From positions 2,914,001 to 2,978,000 of the forward strand of contig OZ244029.1 in the NCBI GenBank assembly GCA_965214945.1: a DNA stretch of 64,000 bases, given 5' to 3'. The position numbers and the translations under genes are program-made. Positions within the stretch are counted from its first letter, which is position 1. The number at the start of each line of letters is the position of its first letter. Below, in pieces: positions 51,592-60,890 of this stretch. The DNA comes from JAAXHB01 sp965214945. GTDB taxonomy: Bacteria; Actinomycetota; Acidimicrobiia; Acidimicrobiales; Aldehydirespiratoraceae. The notes under the pieces are model-generated. The model was not told the DNA's origin and did not search any database. It saw nothing but the letters and a program-made list of their open reading frames with translations.

Positions 51592-51698
51592 TGAGGCCAC
51601 TAGATGATCTGGGCTCTCAGTTCGGCACGTTGGCAGCTGCGCGTAAGGGGTAGATTCGACGCCTGAGGCCACTAGATGATCTGGGCTCTCAGTTCGGC
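51592..51698 (-). repeat. Duplicated pheA 3' end (two 35-base copies, 72 bases apart)
   Basis: The 35 bases at 51664-51698, which hold the last eight codons and stop of pheA, are repeated exactly at 51592-51626, downstream of the gene. The spacer between them is unrelated. The copy is not needed for the protein, so it marks a past tandem duplication of the gene end. Confidence 0.95.
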
Positions 51699-52619
51699 TA
51701 GCCAAGCGTTCGCGGATGCCACGCCCGCCCGGTTGTCGGCCTGCTCATCTGAGCTGCCGAACGCGGACGGATACGAGCCGAGGAACTTCACGTCCGCCGC
51801 CTTCACCCGCAGATGCTTCAGGGTGTCGCCGATCACCTCGTCGGCGATATGCCCCTCGCAGTCGATCAGAAAGCAGTACTGGCCGAGCCCGCCCTTCGTA
51901 GGGCGACTCTGCAGGCTGGTCAAGTTCACCGAACGGGCTGCGAACTCCGCCAGCAGCCCCACCAGCGAGCCGGGCGCGTCGCTGCGCTGGTACACGAGCA
52001 GGCTGGTCTTGTCATGGCCGGTGGGTGGAACGATCCCGTCGCGGCCCACTAGCACGAAGCGGGTCTGATTCTCGGGGTGATCCTCGATATCTGCGGCCAG
52101 AACGCTCAGGTCGTACACTTCCGCCGAGCGCTGCGGGGCAATGACGGCCACGTCGGGCCAGCCGTGTGCTCCCAGCTCTCGAGCCGCGTCGGCGGTGGAG
52201 TTGGTGGCCTCGAAGGGCGCGTCCGGCAGGTGCTTGGTGAGGAAGCGGCGGCACTGAGCGAACGCCACCGGGTACGAGCGGATACGCCTGATGTCGCCGA
52301 GGGCCGCGCCGGGGATTGCCAATAGGTTGAGGTTGACGCCGATTATCACCTCGCGCTGGATCAGCAGGTCGGTGTCGAATGCCAGCGCGTCGAGGGTGGC
52401 GGTGACCGACCCTTCGATCATGTTCTCGATGGCCACCAAACCGCAGTCCACCTCGCCGGACTCCACAGCGTGCAGCACGCGCACGATGTCGCCCATCGGA
52501 TGATGGCGCATCCGGGCCAGGTCGGGCTGCGTGAACACCGCTTGCTCGGTGAACGTGCCATTCGGGCCCAAATAGCCGATGGAGCGGTTCTGGCGTTCAC
52601 AGGGCGGCGCGGCGGTCAT
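51672..52619 (-). CDS. pheA: Prephenate dehydratase
   Basis: A 315-residue monofunctional prephenate dehydratase. YLGPNGTFTEQAV starts the catalytic domain, ENMIEGSVTATLD is the substrate loop, and NQTRFVLVG contains the catalytic TRF motif. A C-terminal ACT domain (SLLVYQRSDAPGSLVGLLAEFAARSVNLTSLQSRP) is the phenylalanine feedback site. It converts prephenate to phenylpyruvate. A separate chorismate mutase lies at 63387. The last eight codons are duplicated downstream. Confidence 0.95.
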   Translation of the reverse strand: MTAAPPCERQNRSIGYLGPNGTFTEQAVFTQPDLARMRHHPMGDIVRVLHAVESGEVDCGLVAIENMIEGSVTATLDALAFDTDLLIQREVIIGVNLNLLAIPGAALGDIRRIRSYPVAFAQCRRFLTKHLPDAPFEATNSTADAARELGAHGWPDVAVIAPQRSAEVYDLSVLAADIEDHPENQTRFVLVGRDGIVPPTGHDKTSLLVYQRSDAPGSLVGLLAEFAARSVNLTSLQSRPTKGGLGQYCFLIDCEGHIADEVIGDTLKHLRVKAADVKFLGSYPSAFGSSDEQADNRAGVASANAWLAELRAQII

Positions 52620-52721
52620 GGCCGGTCAGGATACGCGGCAGATCGCAACCCTCTGCCCGCGTCCCAGTCGCTGCAAGCGAGCTACTGACCTACTGTCTGG
52701 CGGTGGGTAGGGTTGGGTGCT

Positions 52722-53435
52722 GTGGCTGACAGGCTGTATTTCCGCCAGTGGCTGTCGGGTCGGGACTTCGCAGCCCGCGACGGCTTGGCCCGTCAGATGG
52801 TCAACTTCGTCTACGCCATTGGCGACCGGGCCTCGGGCGAGGCGGTGCTGGTCGATCCGGCCTACGACGTGAACGGCTTGCTCGACCTTCTCGAAGCCGA
52901 CGGCATGACCTGCGTCGGGGTGCTCGCCACCCACTATCACCCGGATCACGTCGGCGGACATATGATGGGCCTCAGCATCGAGGGCGTCAGCCGGCTGCTG
53001 GAGCGTGCGTCGGTGCCGATACACGTGCAGGCCGACGAGGCTGACTACGTCCGCAAGGTCACCGGCGTGGGCCGCGACTGCCTGATCGCCCACCAGTCAG
53101 GCGACGTCTTGACTGCCGGTGATGTGGAGATCGAGTTGATTCACACGCCGGGACACACTCCAGGCAGCCAGTGCTTCTTGGTGGACGGGCGCCTCGTGGC
53201 CGGCGACACGCTGTTCCTCGAAGGCTGTGGTCGGATGGATCTGCCCGGCTCTGATCCCGCTCAGATGTACGAGAGCCTCACCCAGAAGCTCGCCAAGGTG
53301 CCCGACGACGCCGTGCTGTACCCCGGTCACCGCTATTCGTGGGAGTCGTCGGCCACCATGGGCGTCACACGCGAGCGCAACATGGTGTTCCGACCGCCAA
53401 GCCGCGAGCAGTGGCTGGCGGCCTTCGCAGGCTGA
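52722..53435 (+). CDS. Metallo-beta-lactamase-fold hydrolase (glyoxalase II-like)
   Basis: About 237 residues. THYHPDHVGG is the HxHxDH zinc motif, HTPGHTPGSQCF supplies the next His, GDTLF the bridging Asp and YPGHRY the last His. It resembles persulfide dioxygenase/glyoxalase II-type hydrolases. A TTG at 52713 is possible; the GTG at 52722 gives VADRLYFRQWL, the more usual start. Its end overlaps the next gene's start region by about 25 bases, suggesting coupling. Confidence 0.85.
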   Translation: MADRLYFRQWLSGRDFAARDGLARQMVNFVYAIGDRASGEAVLVDPAYDVNGLLDLLEADGMTCVGVLATHYHPDHVGGHMMGLSIEGVSRLLERASVPIHVQADEADYVRKVTGVGRDCLIAHQSGDVLTAGDVEIELIHTPGHTPGSQCFLVDGRLVAGDTLFLEGCGRMDLPGSDPAQMYESLTQKLAKVPDDAVLYPGHRYSWESSATMGVTRERNMVFRPPSREQWLAAFAG

Positions 53436-56170
53436 CGCTCGCAGGGCTCGCAAGCCGCCGGGACGGCGCGCCCGGGCTTGGTCGCCTCGCGGGGCTCGAC
53501 GGTCTGCGAGCCGTCGCTGCGCTGGCAGTGTTTGCACACCACGTCGGCTTCGCGTCGGGCGCCACGTTCAACTCGCGGTTCGGCGGGCTGCTGGCCCGGC
53601 TCGACATCGGCGTGCCGATCTTCTTCGCGCTGTCGGGCTTCCTGCTGTTCCGGCCCGTCGCGGCATCGGTGATCGACGGAAGACCACTGCGGCGCGCCCG
53701 CGACCACCTGGCGCGCCGCGCTCTGCGCGTCTACCCGGCCTTCTGGGCGGCGCTGCTGCTCATAACCGCGGTCACCTCGGAGAGCTTCCGGGACATCGGC
53801 GCGGCGGCCACCACTGCGCTGCTGGTGCACATCCACTGGCCCGACCATCTGATCGGCCCGATGCCCCAAGCCTGGAGCCTGGCCACCGAGATCAGCTTTT
53901 ACGCGCTCCTGCCGCTGCTGGCGAGACTGATTCGGCCTCTGATCTCGGGCTCAGGCGCGCCACGGGCGCGCCGCGACCGGGTCGTCGGGCTGCTCGCCTG
54001 TGCAGCGGGTCTGTACCTGGTGAGCGTCTTCTTCCGGCTTTGGCTGCACGGCCTCGGCACAGGCGCGGACTGGACCGGTGCTGCGCTGCTGTGGTTGCCT
54101 GCGCAGATCGACTACTTCGCCATCGGCATGGGCCTGGCCGTGGCGCATGTCGGATGTCGTCCCGGCTCGCTCGCCCGGGTCCGGCTCGACCGTTGGGCCT
54201 CACCCGCGGGTTGGTGGTGGCTGGCCGGTGTTGCGCTGTTTGTGCTGGTCGCCCAGATGCTGGGGCTGGCCCGCGGGTTGGCGGTAGCGGCATGGCCGCG
54301 GGAGATGCTGCGGCAGCTGCTCTACGGCGCGGTCGGATTCATGCTGCTGTTCCCGCTGGTGTTCGGTGCTGCCGGATCCCGGCCCGGGCGCAGTCTGGTG
54401 CGGCGCGTCGTGTCCGGGCGGGTGTTCACAGCGCTGGGGACCGTCTCATACTCGTTCTACCTGTGGCACATGGTGTTCATCGTCCATCCGTGGCAGCCGG
54501 CCGAGCGGGCCGTCGAGTGGGTCTGGGACGCCACCGTGCGTTCGGCCTGGTTCGATGCTCTCGCAGGCTGGACAGGTGTAGTCGGGCTTGCTGACAGCCG
54601 CTTCGCGGTGCTGGCCGCCACGGCCTTCGTCCCCACTCTGGTCGTGTCGGCGGTGAGCTACTGGCTCGTCGAGCGGCTTGGAGTGGCAGCAGGCCGCCGG
54701 CATAACAGTCCGACGATCGACCCGACTCCGACTGAGAGGTTCGCCGCGCGCGCTGCCGGCTGGTGGGGCACGGCGTCGTTTCGGGCTCAGATCGCCGCCA
54801 TCGCAGCGTTGGCGGCCTGCGTGCGGTTCGGTTATGTGCTCACCGCTAAGCGCAACGAGACGCTCGACCCGGACTCGGTGTTGCCCGGCGACCAGTTTTA
54901 TTACGCTCTGGCGGGCGACGCTCTAGCCGACGGGCGCGGCTTTGTGGTGCCCTGGCATCACATCAGTGTGTCCGCAGCAGACCGGGTCGCCTCCGAACTG
55001 CTGGAGCACGGCCTCGCGGCGCAATCGGCCGTGTCTGCTCCGCACGCCGCCGACCACCCGCCGCTGACGGCGCTGGCCGCTGCGCCCGCGGGCTTCCTAC
55101 CCGGGCCGCCAGGCTCTCACGTGCTGGAGCAGCGGCTAACGATGGCCGCGCTCGGCGTCGTCGCCGTGGTGCTCATCGGGCTGCTGGGCCGTGCCGTGGC
55201 CGGCCGGGCCGCCGGGCTGGCCGCCGCCGGGCTGGCCGCCGTATACGCCGGACTTTGGGTGAACGACGCTCTGGTGATGTCGGAGACGCTGGTGGCGGTG
55301 ATGACGGCCGGTGCCCTCTGGGCCGCGATGCGTTACCGCCGGGCGCCCTCATTGCGGGGGATCGTCGAGCTGGGCGCCTGGCTGGGCGCTGCGGCGCTCA
55401 CTCGCGCAGAGCTCGTGCTGTTGTTCCCGCTGATCGTCGTACCGCTCGTGTGGTCCTGCCACAGTGTCTGGCGCACGAGGCTGGCGCGGGCGGCCGTCGC
55501 GACCGCGGTTGCTGCCGGGCTTTGCACGCCGTGGGTGGTGGCCAACCTTGTCCGATTCAACGATCCGGTGCTGCTGTCGACAAATGCCGGGATCACTCTT
55601 GCGGGTGCCAATAACCCGCAGACTTACCGCGGCGACTCCATCGGGCTGTGGACGCTGGAGCACGCCGAGGCCACTGTGGACATAGACGGCCTCGACCAGA
55701 GCGAGGTGTCTTCGGCCTACACCAGCGCTGCCGTAGACTTCGCGCTCGACCACCCGGAGCGCTGGCCGGCGGTCGTGGCTGCCCGTGTTGGTCGGGTGTG
55801 GAGCGTTTACCGCCCTCTTCAGATGGCGGATTACAACCAGGGCGAAGGCCGCGAGGTGTGGGCCTCGCTGCTAGCGCTCGGCGGCTATCTGGTGCTGGCG
55901 CCGGCGGCGGCCTGCGGCTTTCTGGTCCTGTGCCGAAACGCCCGCGAGGCTCTGCCCGACAGCTCGGGGCGGCTCTTGCCGGCTCGGCTTGGCTCTTGCG
56001 AACTCGACCTGTGGCTGCTCGCCGCGCCCTTTGTCCACGTCACGCTGGTGGCGGCCGCCTTCTACGGACTGGTCCGGCTGCGGGCACCTGCCGAGGTTGT
56101 ACTGGTCGCGCTCGCCGCGGTCGCACTTACTAATGTGCGGTCATGTCGCCGCGCGCTCATGTCCTCGTAG
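53411..56170 (+). CDS. Acyltransferase-3 / mannosyltransferase-like (GT39) fusion membrane protein
   Basis: A ~919-residue polytopic protein. Residues ~20-390 are acyltransferase family 3 (OafA-like): GLDGLRAVAALAVFAHH with the catalytic His, FFALSGFLLFRP, ARRALRVYPAFW, SLATEISFYALLP and SYSFYLWHM. From ~440 on a second set of membrane spans with ALTRAELVLLFPLIVVPLV and YALAGDALADGRGF resembles dolichyl-phosphate-mannose/ArnT-type glycosyltransferases. The frame is open from 53339; I prefer the GTG at 53411, though even this overlaps the upstream gene. DUF2304 overlaps its end. Together they suggest transfer and acylation of an envelope glycan. Confidence 0.78.
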   Translation: MAGGLRRLTLAGLASRRDGAPGLGRLAGLDGLRAVAALAVFAHHVGFASGATFNSRFGGLLARLDIGVPIFFALSGFLLFRPVAASVIDGRPLRRARDHLARRALRVYPAFWAALLLITAVTSESFRDIGAAATTALLVHIHWPDHLIGPMPQAWSLATEISFYALLPLLARLIRPLISGSGAPRARRDRVVGLLACAAGLYLVSVFFRLWLHGLGTGADWTGAALLWLPAQIDYFAIGMGLAVAHVGCRPGSLARVRLDRWASPAGWWWLAGVALFVLVAQMLGLARGLAVAAWPREMLRQLLYGAVGFMLLFPLVFGAAGSRPGRSLVRRVVSGRVFTALGTVSYSFYLWHMVFIVHPWQPAERAVEWVWDATVRSAWFDALAGWTGVVGLADSRFAVLAATAFVPTLVVSAVSYWLVERLGVAAGRRHNSPTIDPTPTERFAARAAGWWGTASFRAQIAAIAALAACVRFGYVLTAKRNETLDPDSVLPGDQFYYALAGDALADGRGFVVPWHHISVSAADRVASELLEHGLAAQSAVSAPHAADHPPLTALAAAPAGFLPGPPGSHVLEQRLTMAALGVVAVVLIGLLGRAVAGRAAGLAAAGLAAVYAGLWVNDALVMSETLVAVMTAGALWAAMRYRRAPSLRGIVELGAWLGAAALTRAELVLLFPLIVVPLVWSCHSVWRTRLARAAVATAVAAGLCTPWVVANLVRFNDPVLLSTNAGITLAGANNPQTYRGDSIGLWTLEHAEATVDIDGLDQSEVSSAYTSAAVDFALDHPERWPAVVAARVGRVWSVYRPLQMADYNQGEGREVWASLLALGGYLVLAPAAACGFLVLCRNAREALPDSSGRLLPARLGSCELDLWLLAAPFVHVTLVAAAFYGLVRLRAPAEVVLVALAAVALTNVRSCRRALMSS

Positions 56171-56580
56171 CTGTCGTCCTGGCCTTCACGGTGCTGTTCA
56201 TCTACCGGCTCGTGTCTAAGCGGGTGCTCAAGGCGAAGTACGCGCTGCTGTGGTCGGTCGTGGCCGTCGCGCTGCTACCGCTCGCTGCGGTGCCCGACCT
56301 GCTCGTGCCCGTTTCCGACCTGGTGGGCATCGACTATGAGCCCGCCACGATCCTGTTTATTTCCGCGGCCTTTCTGTTCGCCACGACGGTGCACCTGTCG
56401 TTCGAGCTGTCGCGCAATGAGCAGCGTCTGCAGAAGCTCGCCGAGGACGTGGCGCTGCTGCGAACCAGACTGCGCGCTTGCGGCGCCCTCGACGGCGGCC
56501 CGAACCTTTCCAGGCCGCCGAGCCCGCCGGACGATGCGGTGCCCGGTTCGGCAGGGCGACCGGACCGAGCACCCGGCTGA
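56143..56580 (+). CDS. DUF2304 membrane protein
   Basis: A 145-residue protein with two or three membrane segments (HVLVAVVLAFTVLFIYRLV, ALLWSVVAVALLPLAAVP, ILFISAAFLFATTVHLSFEL) followed by the short coiled stretch SRNEQRLQKLAEDVALLRTRL. This order is typical of DUF2304, usually found next to polyprenyl glycosyltransferases. Here it overlaps the acyltransferase/GT39 fusion by 28 bases, which supports a shared role in envelope glycan assembly. The final ~35 residues are Pro/Gly-rich. Confidence 0.82.
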   Translation: MSPRAHVLVAVVLAFTVLFIYRLVSKRVLKAKYALLWSVVAVALLPLAAVPDLLVPVSDLVGIDYEPATILFISAAFLFATTVHLSFELSRNEQRLQKLAEDVALLRTRLRACGALDGGPNLSRPPSPPDDAVPGSAGRPDRAPG

Positions 56581-56774
56581 CCCGCGTCGGAGCGGGCCTC
56601 AACCGCGTCGAATCCGAGCCCGACACCCGAGCGGCTTTGGTTTGCCCGCGGCTGTGCTGTGTGCTAGACGGTGTGCCGACATAAGACCGTTTGCTCGGGG
56701 GCGGGCCCAGGCGTACGCCTGACACGCTCGAGCGGGGAGGGCAGGCGGTCGGAAAGGGGGGCGGAATCATCCGT

Positions 56775-57035
56775 TTGACGACCACGCATTTCGACTGGCA
56801 CATACGAGCCGCTTGCCGGGGTCCGCACGCTCCGGTGTTCTATCCGCCGACGCACACCGAGAAACGCAGCGAGAAGCGCCTGCGTGAACTGCGCGCCAAA
56901 GAGATCTGCGCGACCTGTTCTGTGATCGCAGAATGCCGGGCCTACGCGCTGGGTGTTGGCGAGCAGCACGGGATCTGGGGCGGACTGAGCGAGAAAGAAC
57001 GCCGCGACCTGCTGCTGAGCTGCGCCGAACCCTGA
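56775..57035 (+). CDS. WhiB-family iron-sulfur transcriptional regulator
   Basis: About 86 residues from the TTG at 56775; the frame is open to 56691, but the usual family start is near FDWHIRAACRG. Four cysteines in the WhiB pattern are visible (C14, C45, C48, C54: CRGPH, CATC, AEC) and bind a [4Fe-4S] cluster. GIWGGLSEKERR is the Gly-Trp turn and basic DNA-contact helix. WhiB proteins occur essentially only in actinobacteria and their phages. It stands alone before the convergent selB. Confidence 0.9.
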   Translation: MTTTHFDWHIRAACRGPHAPVFYPPTHTEKRSEKRLRELRAKEICATCSVIAECRAYALGVGEQHGIWGGLSEKERRDLLLSCAEP

Positions 57036-57170
57036 GCAGCGGTTCGGCCCTAGCTCTAGCCTGCCCGCAGCCTTCGACTCCGTAGGGGCCGAGCCTCGGA
57101 GTGACACCCACGTCCTGCCCGTAGATCGGCCTCTGGGTTCACCACTGCCACGGATACGGCTCGGGAAGGG

Positions 57171-58889
57171 CTACGGCTCGGGAAGTCGGGGGCCGCCGAT
57201 CCGGTGGTCGCCCCGGCGTCGGGTGACGCCCGTTTCGTCGAGGCGGGCAAACAGAGCCAGCGCGTACTTTCTTGTGGTGGCCCACGCATCGCGCGCTTCG
57301 GCCACGGTCACGCCCTCGGGTTGAGCCGCCAGCAGTCGAGCTACCACTCGGGCCGCTTCGGCCACGGCCCCTGGCGCGAAGTAGATGCGGTTGCTCTCGA
57401 TCAGGCGGCCTTGTTGCACCAGCTGGAGCAGTTCGCCGCGGTCGATGCCGTCGGGCAGCGGCGGCGCGAACGGCGAGGCTTCGGCCGCGGCCAGGAACGG
57501 ATGGTTGGCCAACGCATCGCGGGCTCCGGCCGGGCGAGCCCTTCCCGCCTCTACGACCAGCTTGTTGGTCTGGCCGATCACCGCCCGCTCAAAGTTGTCG
57601 AGACCGGCCAGGCTCAGCCCGAGCGGCCCTGCAGCCTCAGCAGCCGAGATGAGGCGTTGCCGTGTCTGGTGCAGCAGCCCGGGTGCCACCGCCCACTTGC
57701 CCACATCGGGCTCGCGGCGCTTTCCGGTGAGGCGGTTCAGCAGGTCGGCCTCGACGCGACCCCGCTCGGCGACGATCCGCTCCGTTGAACGGTCAGGGCG
57801 CGCGCGGGCTGCGGGCAGCACCGGATCGACGTCGAGCACCTCTCCGCCGCCGACCGTTTCGGCTCGCCCTGATTCGCGCAGAATGAAGCGGTCACCCATC
57901 ACCAGCGGCAGCCGCTGCGGCAAGTGCAGGCGCACCAGCCCGGTCGCCCCGGCGGCTATCTGACCCGGGCCCAGCACGCGCAGCTTCACGGCGTGCTCGC
58001 CGGAGCCGATGTATGCGACATACGCGCCGCGCCGCGTCACACGGTGTTTGAGCGAGTGCAGCACCGTAAGTTCGGCGTCGAGCATCGCCGTGGCGTGCCA
58101 CTGGCCGGGCCGTACCACGGCGTCGCCGCGGCTCAGGTCGTGGTGGCTGATGCCGCTGAGGTTGAGGGCCACACGGTTGCCGGGGCCGATCTTGTCGCAC
58201 GCGCGGTGCAGGCTCTGGACGCCCCGCACACGCACGGCGCGGTCGGACGGCAACACCGTCAGCGCGTTGCCGACGGCGAGCGCGCCGCCCGTGAGGGTGC
58301 CGGTCACCACCGCGCCGGCACCCTTGATCGCAAAGGCCCGGTCGATCCACAGCCTGGGCTGGCCCAAATCGGCGGCGGTCGGGACATTCGCTAGCACCGC
58401 GTCAAGGGCCTTCACCAGATTGTCCATGCCGTCGCCGGTCACCGCGTCGGTGGCCACGGTCGGCGCACCCTCCAAGAACGTTCCGCTCGTGCTGTCGGCC
58501 ACGTCGAGCCGGGCCAGCTCCAGCAGCTCGGCATCTGCCTGGCCGGCCTTGGTAATCGCCACCAGCCCGTGCTCCAGGCCCAGCAGGTCGAGTATCCGGA
58601 GGTGTTCCTCCGACTGCGGCATCCAGCCCTCAGTGGCAGCCACCGTGAAAAGGCAGGCGTCGATCCCGCTGACGCCTGCCAGCATGTTCTTGAGAAACCG
58701 CACGTGGCCGGGCACGTCGATAAACGCCACGCGCCGTCCCGACGGAAGCGGCGCCGATGCGAAGCCCAGGTCGATTGTGAGGCCGCGCTCCTTCTCCTCG
58801 GCGAGCCGGTCGGGGTCGACTCCGGTCAGGGCACGCACCAGCGTGCTCTTCCCGTGGTCGACGTGACCGGCTGTGGCGACTACATGCAA
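57171..58889 (-). CDS. selB: Selenocysteine-specific elongation factor
   Basis: About 572 residues from a TTG at 58889, chosen because GAGG lies five bases upstream and it gives HVVATAGHVDHGKSTL, the standard SelB start; the frame is open to a GTG at 58946. G motifs GHVDHGKS, DVPGH (in VAFIDVPGHVRFLKNML) and the TKAGQAD region are present. EF-Tu-like domains 2-3 follow, then C-terminal winged helices (from about residue 380) that bind the SECIS hairpin. It delivers Sec-tRNA at in-frame UGA codons. selA lies just upstream on the same strand. No selD, tRNA-Sec or obvious selenoprotein was found in the window. Confidence 0.93.
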   Translation of the reverse strand: MHVVATAGHVDHGKSTLVRALTGVDPDRLAEEKERGLTIDLGFASAPLPSGRRVAFIDVPGHVRFLKNMLAGVSGIDACLFTVAATEGWMPQSEEHLRILDLLGLEHGLVAITKAGQADAELLELARLDVADSTSGTFLEGAPTVATDAVTGDGMDNLVKALDAVLANVPTAADLGQPRLWIDRAFAIKGAGAVVTGTLTGGALAVGNALTVLPSDRAVRVRGVQSLHRACDKIGPGNRVALNLSGISHHDLSRGDAVVRPGQWHATAMLDAELTVLHSLKHRVTRRGAYVAYIGSGEHAVKLRVLGPGQIAAGATGLVRLHLPQRLPLVMGDRFILRESGRAETVGGGEVLDVDPVLPAARARPDRSTERIVAERGRVEADLLNRLTGKRREPDVGKWAVAPGLLHQTRQRLISAAEAAGPLGLSLAGLDNFERAVIGQTNKLVVEAGRARPAGARDALANHPFLAAAEASPFAPPLPDGIDRGELLQLVQQGRLIESNRIYFAPGAVAEAARVVARLLAAQPEGVTVAEARDAWATTRKYALALFARLDETGVTRRRGDHRIGGPRLPEP

Positions 58890-58923
58890 CGCTTCCTCGC
58901 TAGTTGGGTCTTTGCCGACGTCA

Positions 58924-58952
58924 TCGATCACTTTGGCGTCGATCACTTTGGC
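58924..58952 (-). repeat. Tandem duplication at the selB 5' end
   Basis: TCGATCACTTTGGC occurs at 58924-58937 and 58939-58952. It overlaps the extended (GTG 58946) start of selB but lies upstream of the preferred TTG start. A second short repeat, TATGCGAACGGT, follows at about 58985-59012. Confidence 0.85.
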
Positions 58953-59047
58953 ATGGTCGGATGCCGTTGGCGCGTTCGGGGTGTCTATGCGAACGGTTTT
59001 ATGCGAACGGTGTTACGGGCGCGGCTTCTGGGTGAGTGCCTCCCCGC

Positions 59048-60319
59048 CTATCTGTTGGGGTGATGGCACTGGCGCAGCGCGGCTGCGACTTCACGGTCGT
59101 CGTCGGGATGGATGGTGCGCAGGTCCACCACGGTGTCGCCGTCCACTATGCGGGCGATGATCGGCCTGGCGCGCCGGCGCAGCGTCTCGGTGCGGTCGCC
59201 CGGCACGGCTACGCCCACAGAGGCGATTTCCACGCCGGGGAGCGTTCCCCCGCCCGGAGCAGACGCCACGTCAACGGTCTTCAGCCCGGGGTAGACAGCC
59301 AGGCGCTGGCGCAGTTCCGCGACGCTGAGCGCGGCCATCCGCCAGAACTCGATCGATGCTCCGTCGCCGCGCAAATAGGCCAGAGCGGTGCGCTGCAGCG
59401 CTTGAAGCACCAGCGAACCGGGGCGCACTGCCCTGGCCAGCGGATGACGGGCGCATGTAGCCACCAGATCGGCACGGCCCGCGATGATCCCGGCCTGCGG
59501 CCCCCCGAGGAGCTTGTCACCGGAGAACACCACCAGTGCGGCGCCGGCGTCCAGCGTCTGGCGGGCCGCAGGCTCGTCGGCCAGCCACTTCGGAGGCCTG
59601 CCGGGCAGCCACCCGCAGCGGCTGTCGAGCAGGCCCGAGCCGATGTCGACCGCCAAAGGCGGCCCGAGCCCGGCCAGCTCCGCCACGCGCGGCGCCTCAG
59701 CGAACCCCACTATTCGGAAGTTGCTCTGGTGGACTCGCACAACCAGAGCTGCGTCAACGGCCGGATCCGCGACCGCCGCGGCGTAGTCGGCTCGCCGGGT
59801 GCGGTTGGTCGTGCCGACCTCCACGAGACGGGCACCGGATGCGGCCATAACGTCCGGCACGCGGAATCCACCGCCGATCTCCACCAGCTCGCCGCGTGAC
59901 ACCACCACATCGCGGCCCTCGGCCAGCGCGGCCAGCACCAACAACAGCGCTGCGGCGCAGTTGTTCACCGCGATCGCCGCCTGTGCTCCGCACGCCCGGG
60001 CCATCAAGGCTGCCGCTGTGGCGTGGCGGTCACCGCGCTCGCCAGTCACCAGGTCGAGTTCGAGGTTGTGGTAGGAGGCCTCGACGCGGCAGCCGAGCGG
60101 AGCCCGCCCGAGGTTGGTGTGCAGCAGCACGCCTGTGCCGTTGATCACCGGCGTCAGCATCCGTCGGTGGATCGCCTCAGCGCGCTCTCGAGCCGAAGCG
60201 GGGTCGCCCGCCGCCACTGCGGCGCGTGCCGCGTCCACGGCCAGGGCATGCGGCAGGTCGACATCGGCCAGGGAGCGGGCCAGCCGGTCGACTGAGGGGG
60301 GGCGGTCGCGCGGCGCCAC
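59048..60319 (-). CDS. selA: L-seryl-tRNA(Sec) selenium transferase
   Basis: About 423 residues from the GTG at 60319; the frame extends to 60394 with an unconserved Gly/Arg-rich segment. SelA signatures: INGTGVLLHTNLGRAPL, VNNCAAALLLVLAALAEG, VSRGELVEIGGGFRVPDVM, VGTTNRTRRADY, VHQSNFRIVGF, and the PLP lysine in VFSGDKLLGGPQAGII. It converts Ser-tRNA(Sec) to Sec-tRNA(Sec) with selenophosphate. About 160 bases separate it from selB. It is divergent from fxsA. Confidence 0.95.
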   Translation of the reverse strand: MAPRDRPPSVDRLARSLADVDLPHALAVDAARAAVAAGDPASARERAEAIHRRMLTPVINGTGVLLHTNLGRAPLGCRVEASYHNLELDLVTGERGDRHATAAALMARACGAQAAIAVNNCAAALLLVLAALAEGRDVVVSRGELVEIGGGFRVPDVMAASGARLVEVGTTNRTRRADYAAAVADPAVDAALVVRVHQSNFRIVGFAEAPRVAELAGLGPPLAVDIGSGLLDSRCGWLPGRPPKWLADEPAARQTLDAGAALVVFSGDKLLGGPQAGIIAGRADLVATCARHPLARAVRPGSLVLQALQRTALAYLRGDGASIEFWRMAALSVAELRQRLAVYPGLKTVDVASAPGGGTLPGVEIASVGVAVPGDRTETLRRRARPIIARIVDGDTVVDLRTIHPDDDREVAAALRQCHHPNR

Positions 60320-60413
60320 TACCCGACAGACTAGGCCCCCCAGACGGCCTCCGCAGTAGGAGCCGGCGCGGGGTGAGGGTGGGCCGTCGGGCAAGGACGG
60401 CTACGGTCAGGGC

Positions 60414-60890
60414 GTGCTCGTGCTGCTGGTGCTGTTGCTGCTGGTAATGCCGCTGTTGGAGCTGTTCGTGATTGTCAGCGTGTCGGGGTCGATCGGAGTC
60501 TGGGAGACGATCTCGCTGATGGTGCTGATTTCGCTGGCCGGAGCCTGGATGGTTCGGCGCTCCGGCTTCGGCGTGCTGCGCCAGATAAGAGCGCGGCTGG
60601 AGCAGGGCCAGCTACCCGGCAAAGAGCTGCTCGACGGCGCGCTGATCGTGGTCGCGGGAGCGCTGCTGCTCACGCCCGGCTTCCTCACCGACGGTGTGGG
60701 GCTGCTGCTGTTGGCGCCGCCGTCGAGGATCGCCATAAGGACGCTGTTGCTGCGCCGCTTCCGAGCCAGGTTCCAAGTTGGGGGCTGGCCCTCCGATCAG
60801 GTGTTCGACACCCGCGAGGCGCCGCGCAGCGGCGAAGGATGGAGCGCAGGCAGACACGACAGCGGCCAAGGGCCCGAGGCGCTGTCATGA
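60414..60890 (+). CDS. FxsA-family membrane protein
   Basis: This 158-residue protein has membrane helices at the N terminus (LLLVMPLLELFVIVSVSGSIG), middle (TISLMVLISLAGAWMVRRSG) and near LLDGALIVVAGALLLTPGFLTDGVG. The last is the FxsA signature (GALLLxPGFxTDxxG). FxsA in E. coli affects exclusion of phage T7 by F plasmid; the general function is unknown. The stop overlaps the nitroreductase start (ATGA). Confidence 0.88.
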   Translation: MLVLLVLLLLVMPLLELFVIVSVSGSIGVWETISLMVLISLAGAWMVRRSGFGVLRQIRARLEQGQLPGKELLDGALIVVAGALLLTPGFLTDGVGLLLLAPPSRIAIRTLLLRRFRARFQVGGWPSDQVFDTREAPRSGEGWSAGRHDSGQGPEALS

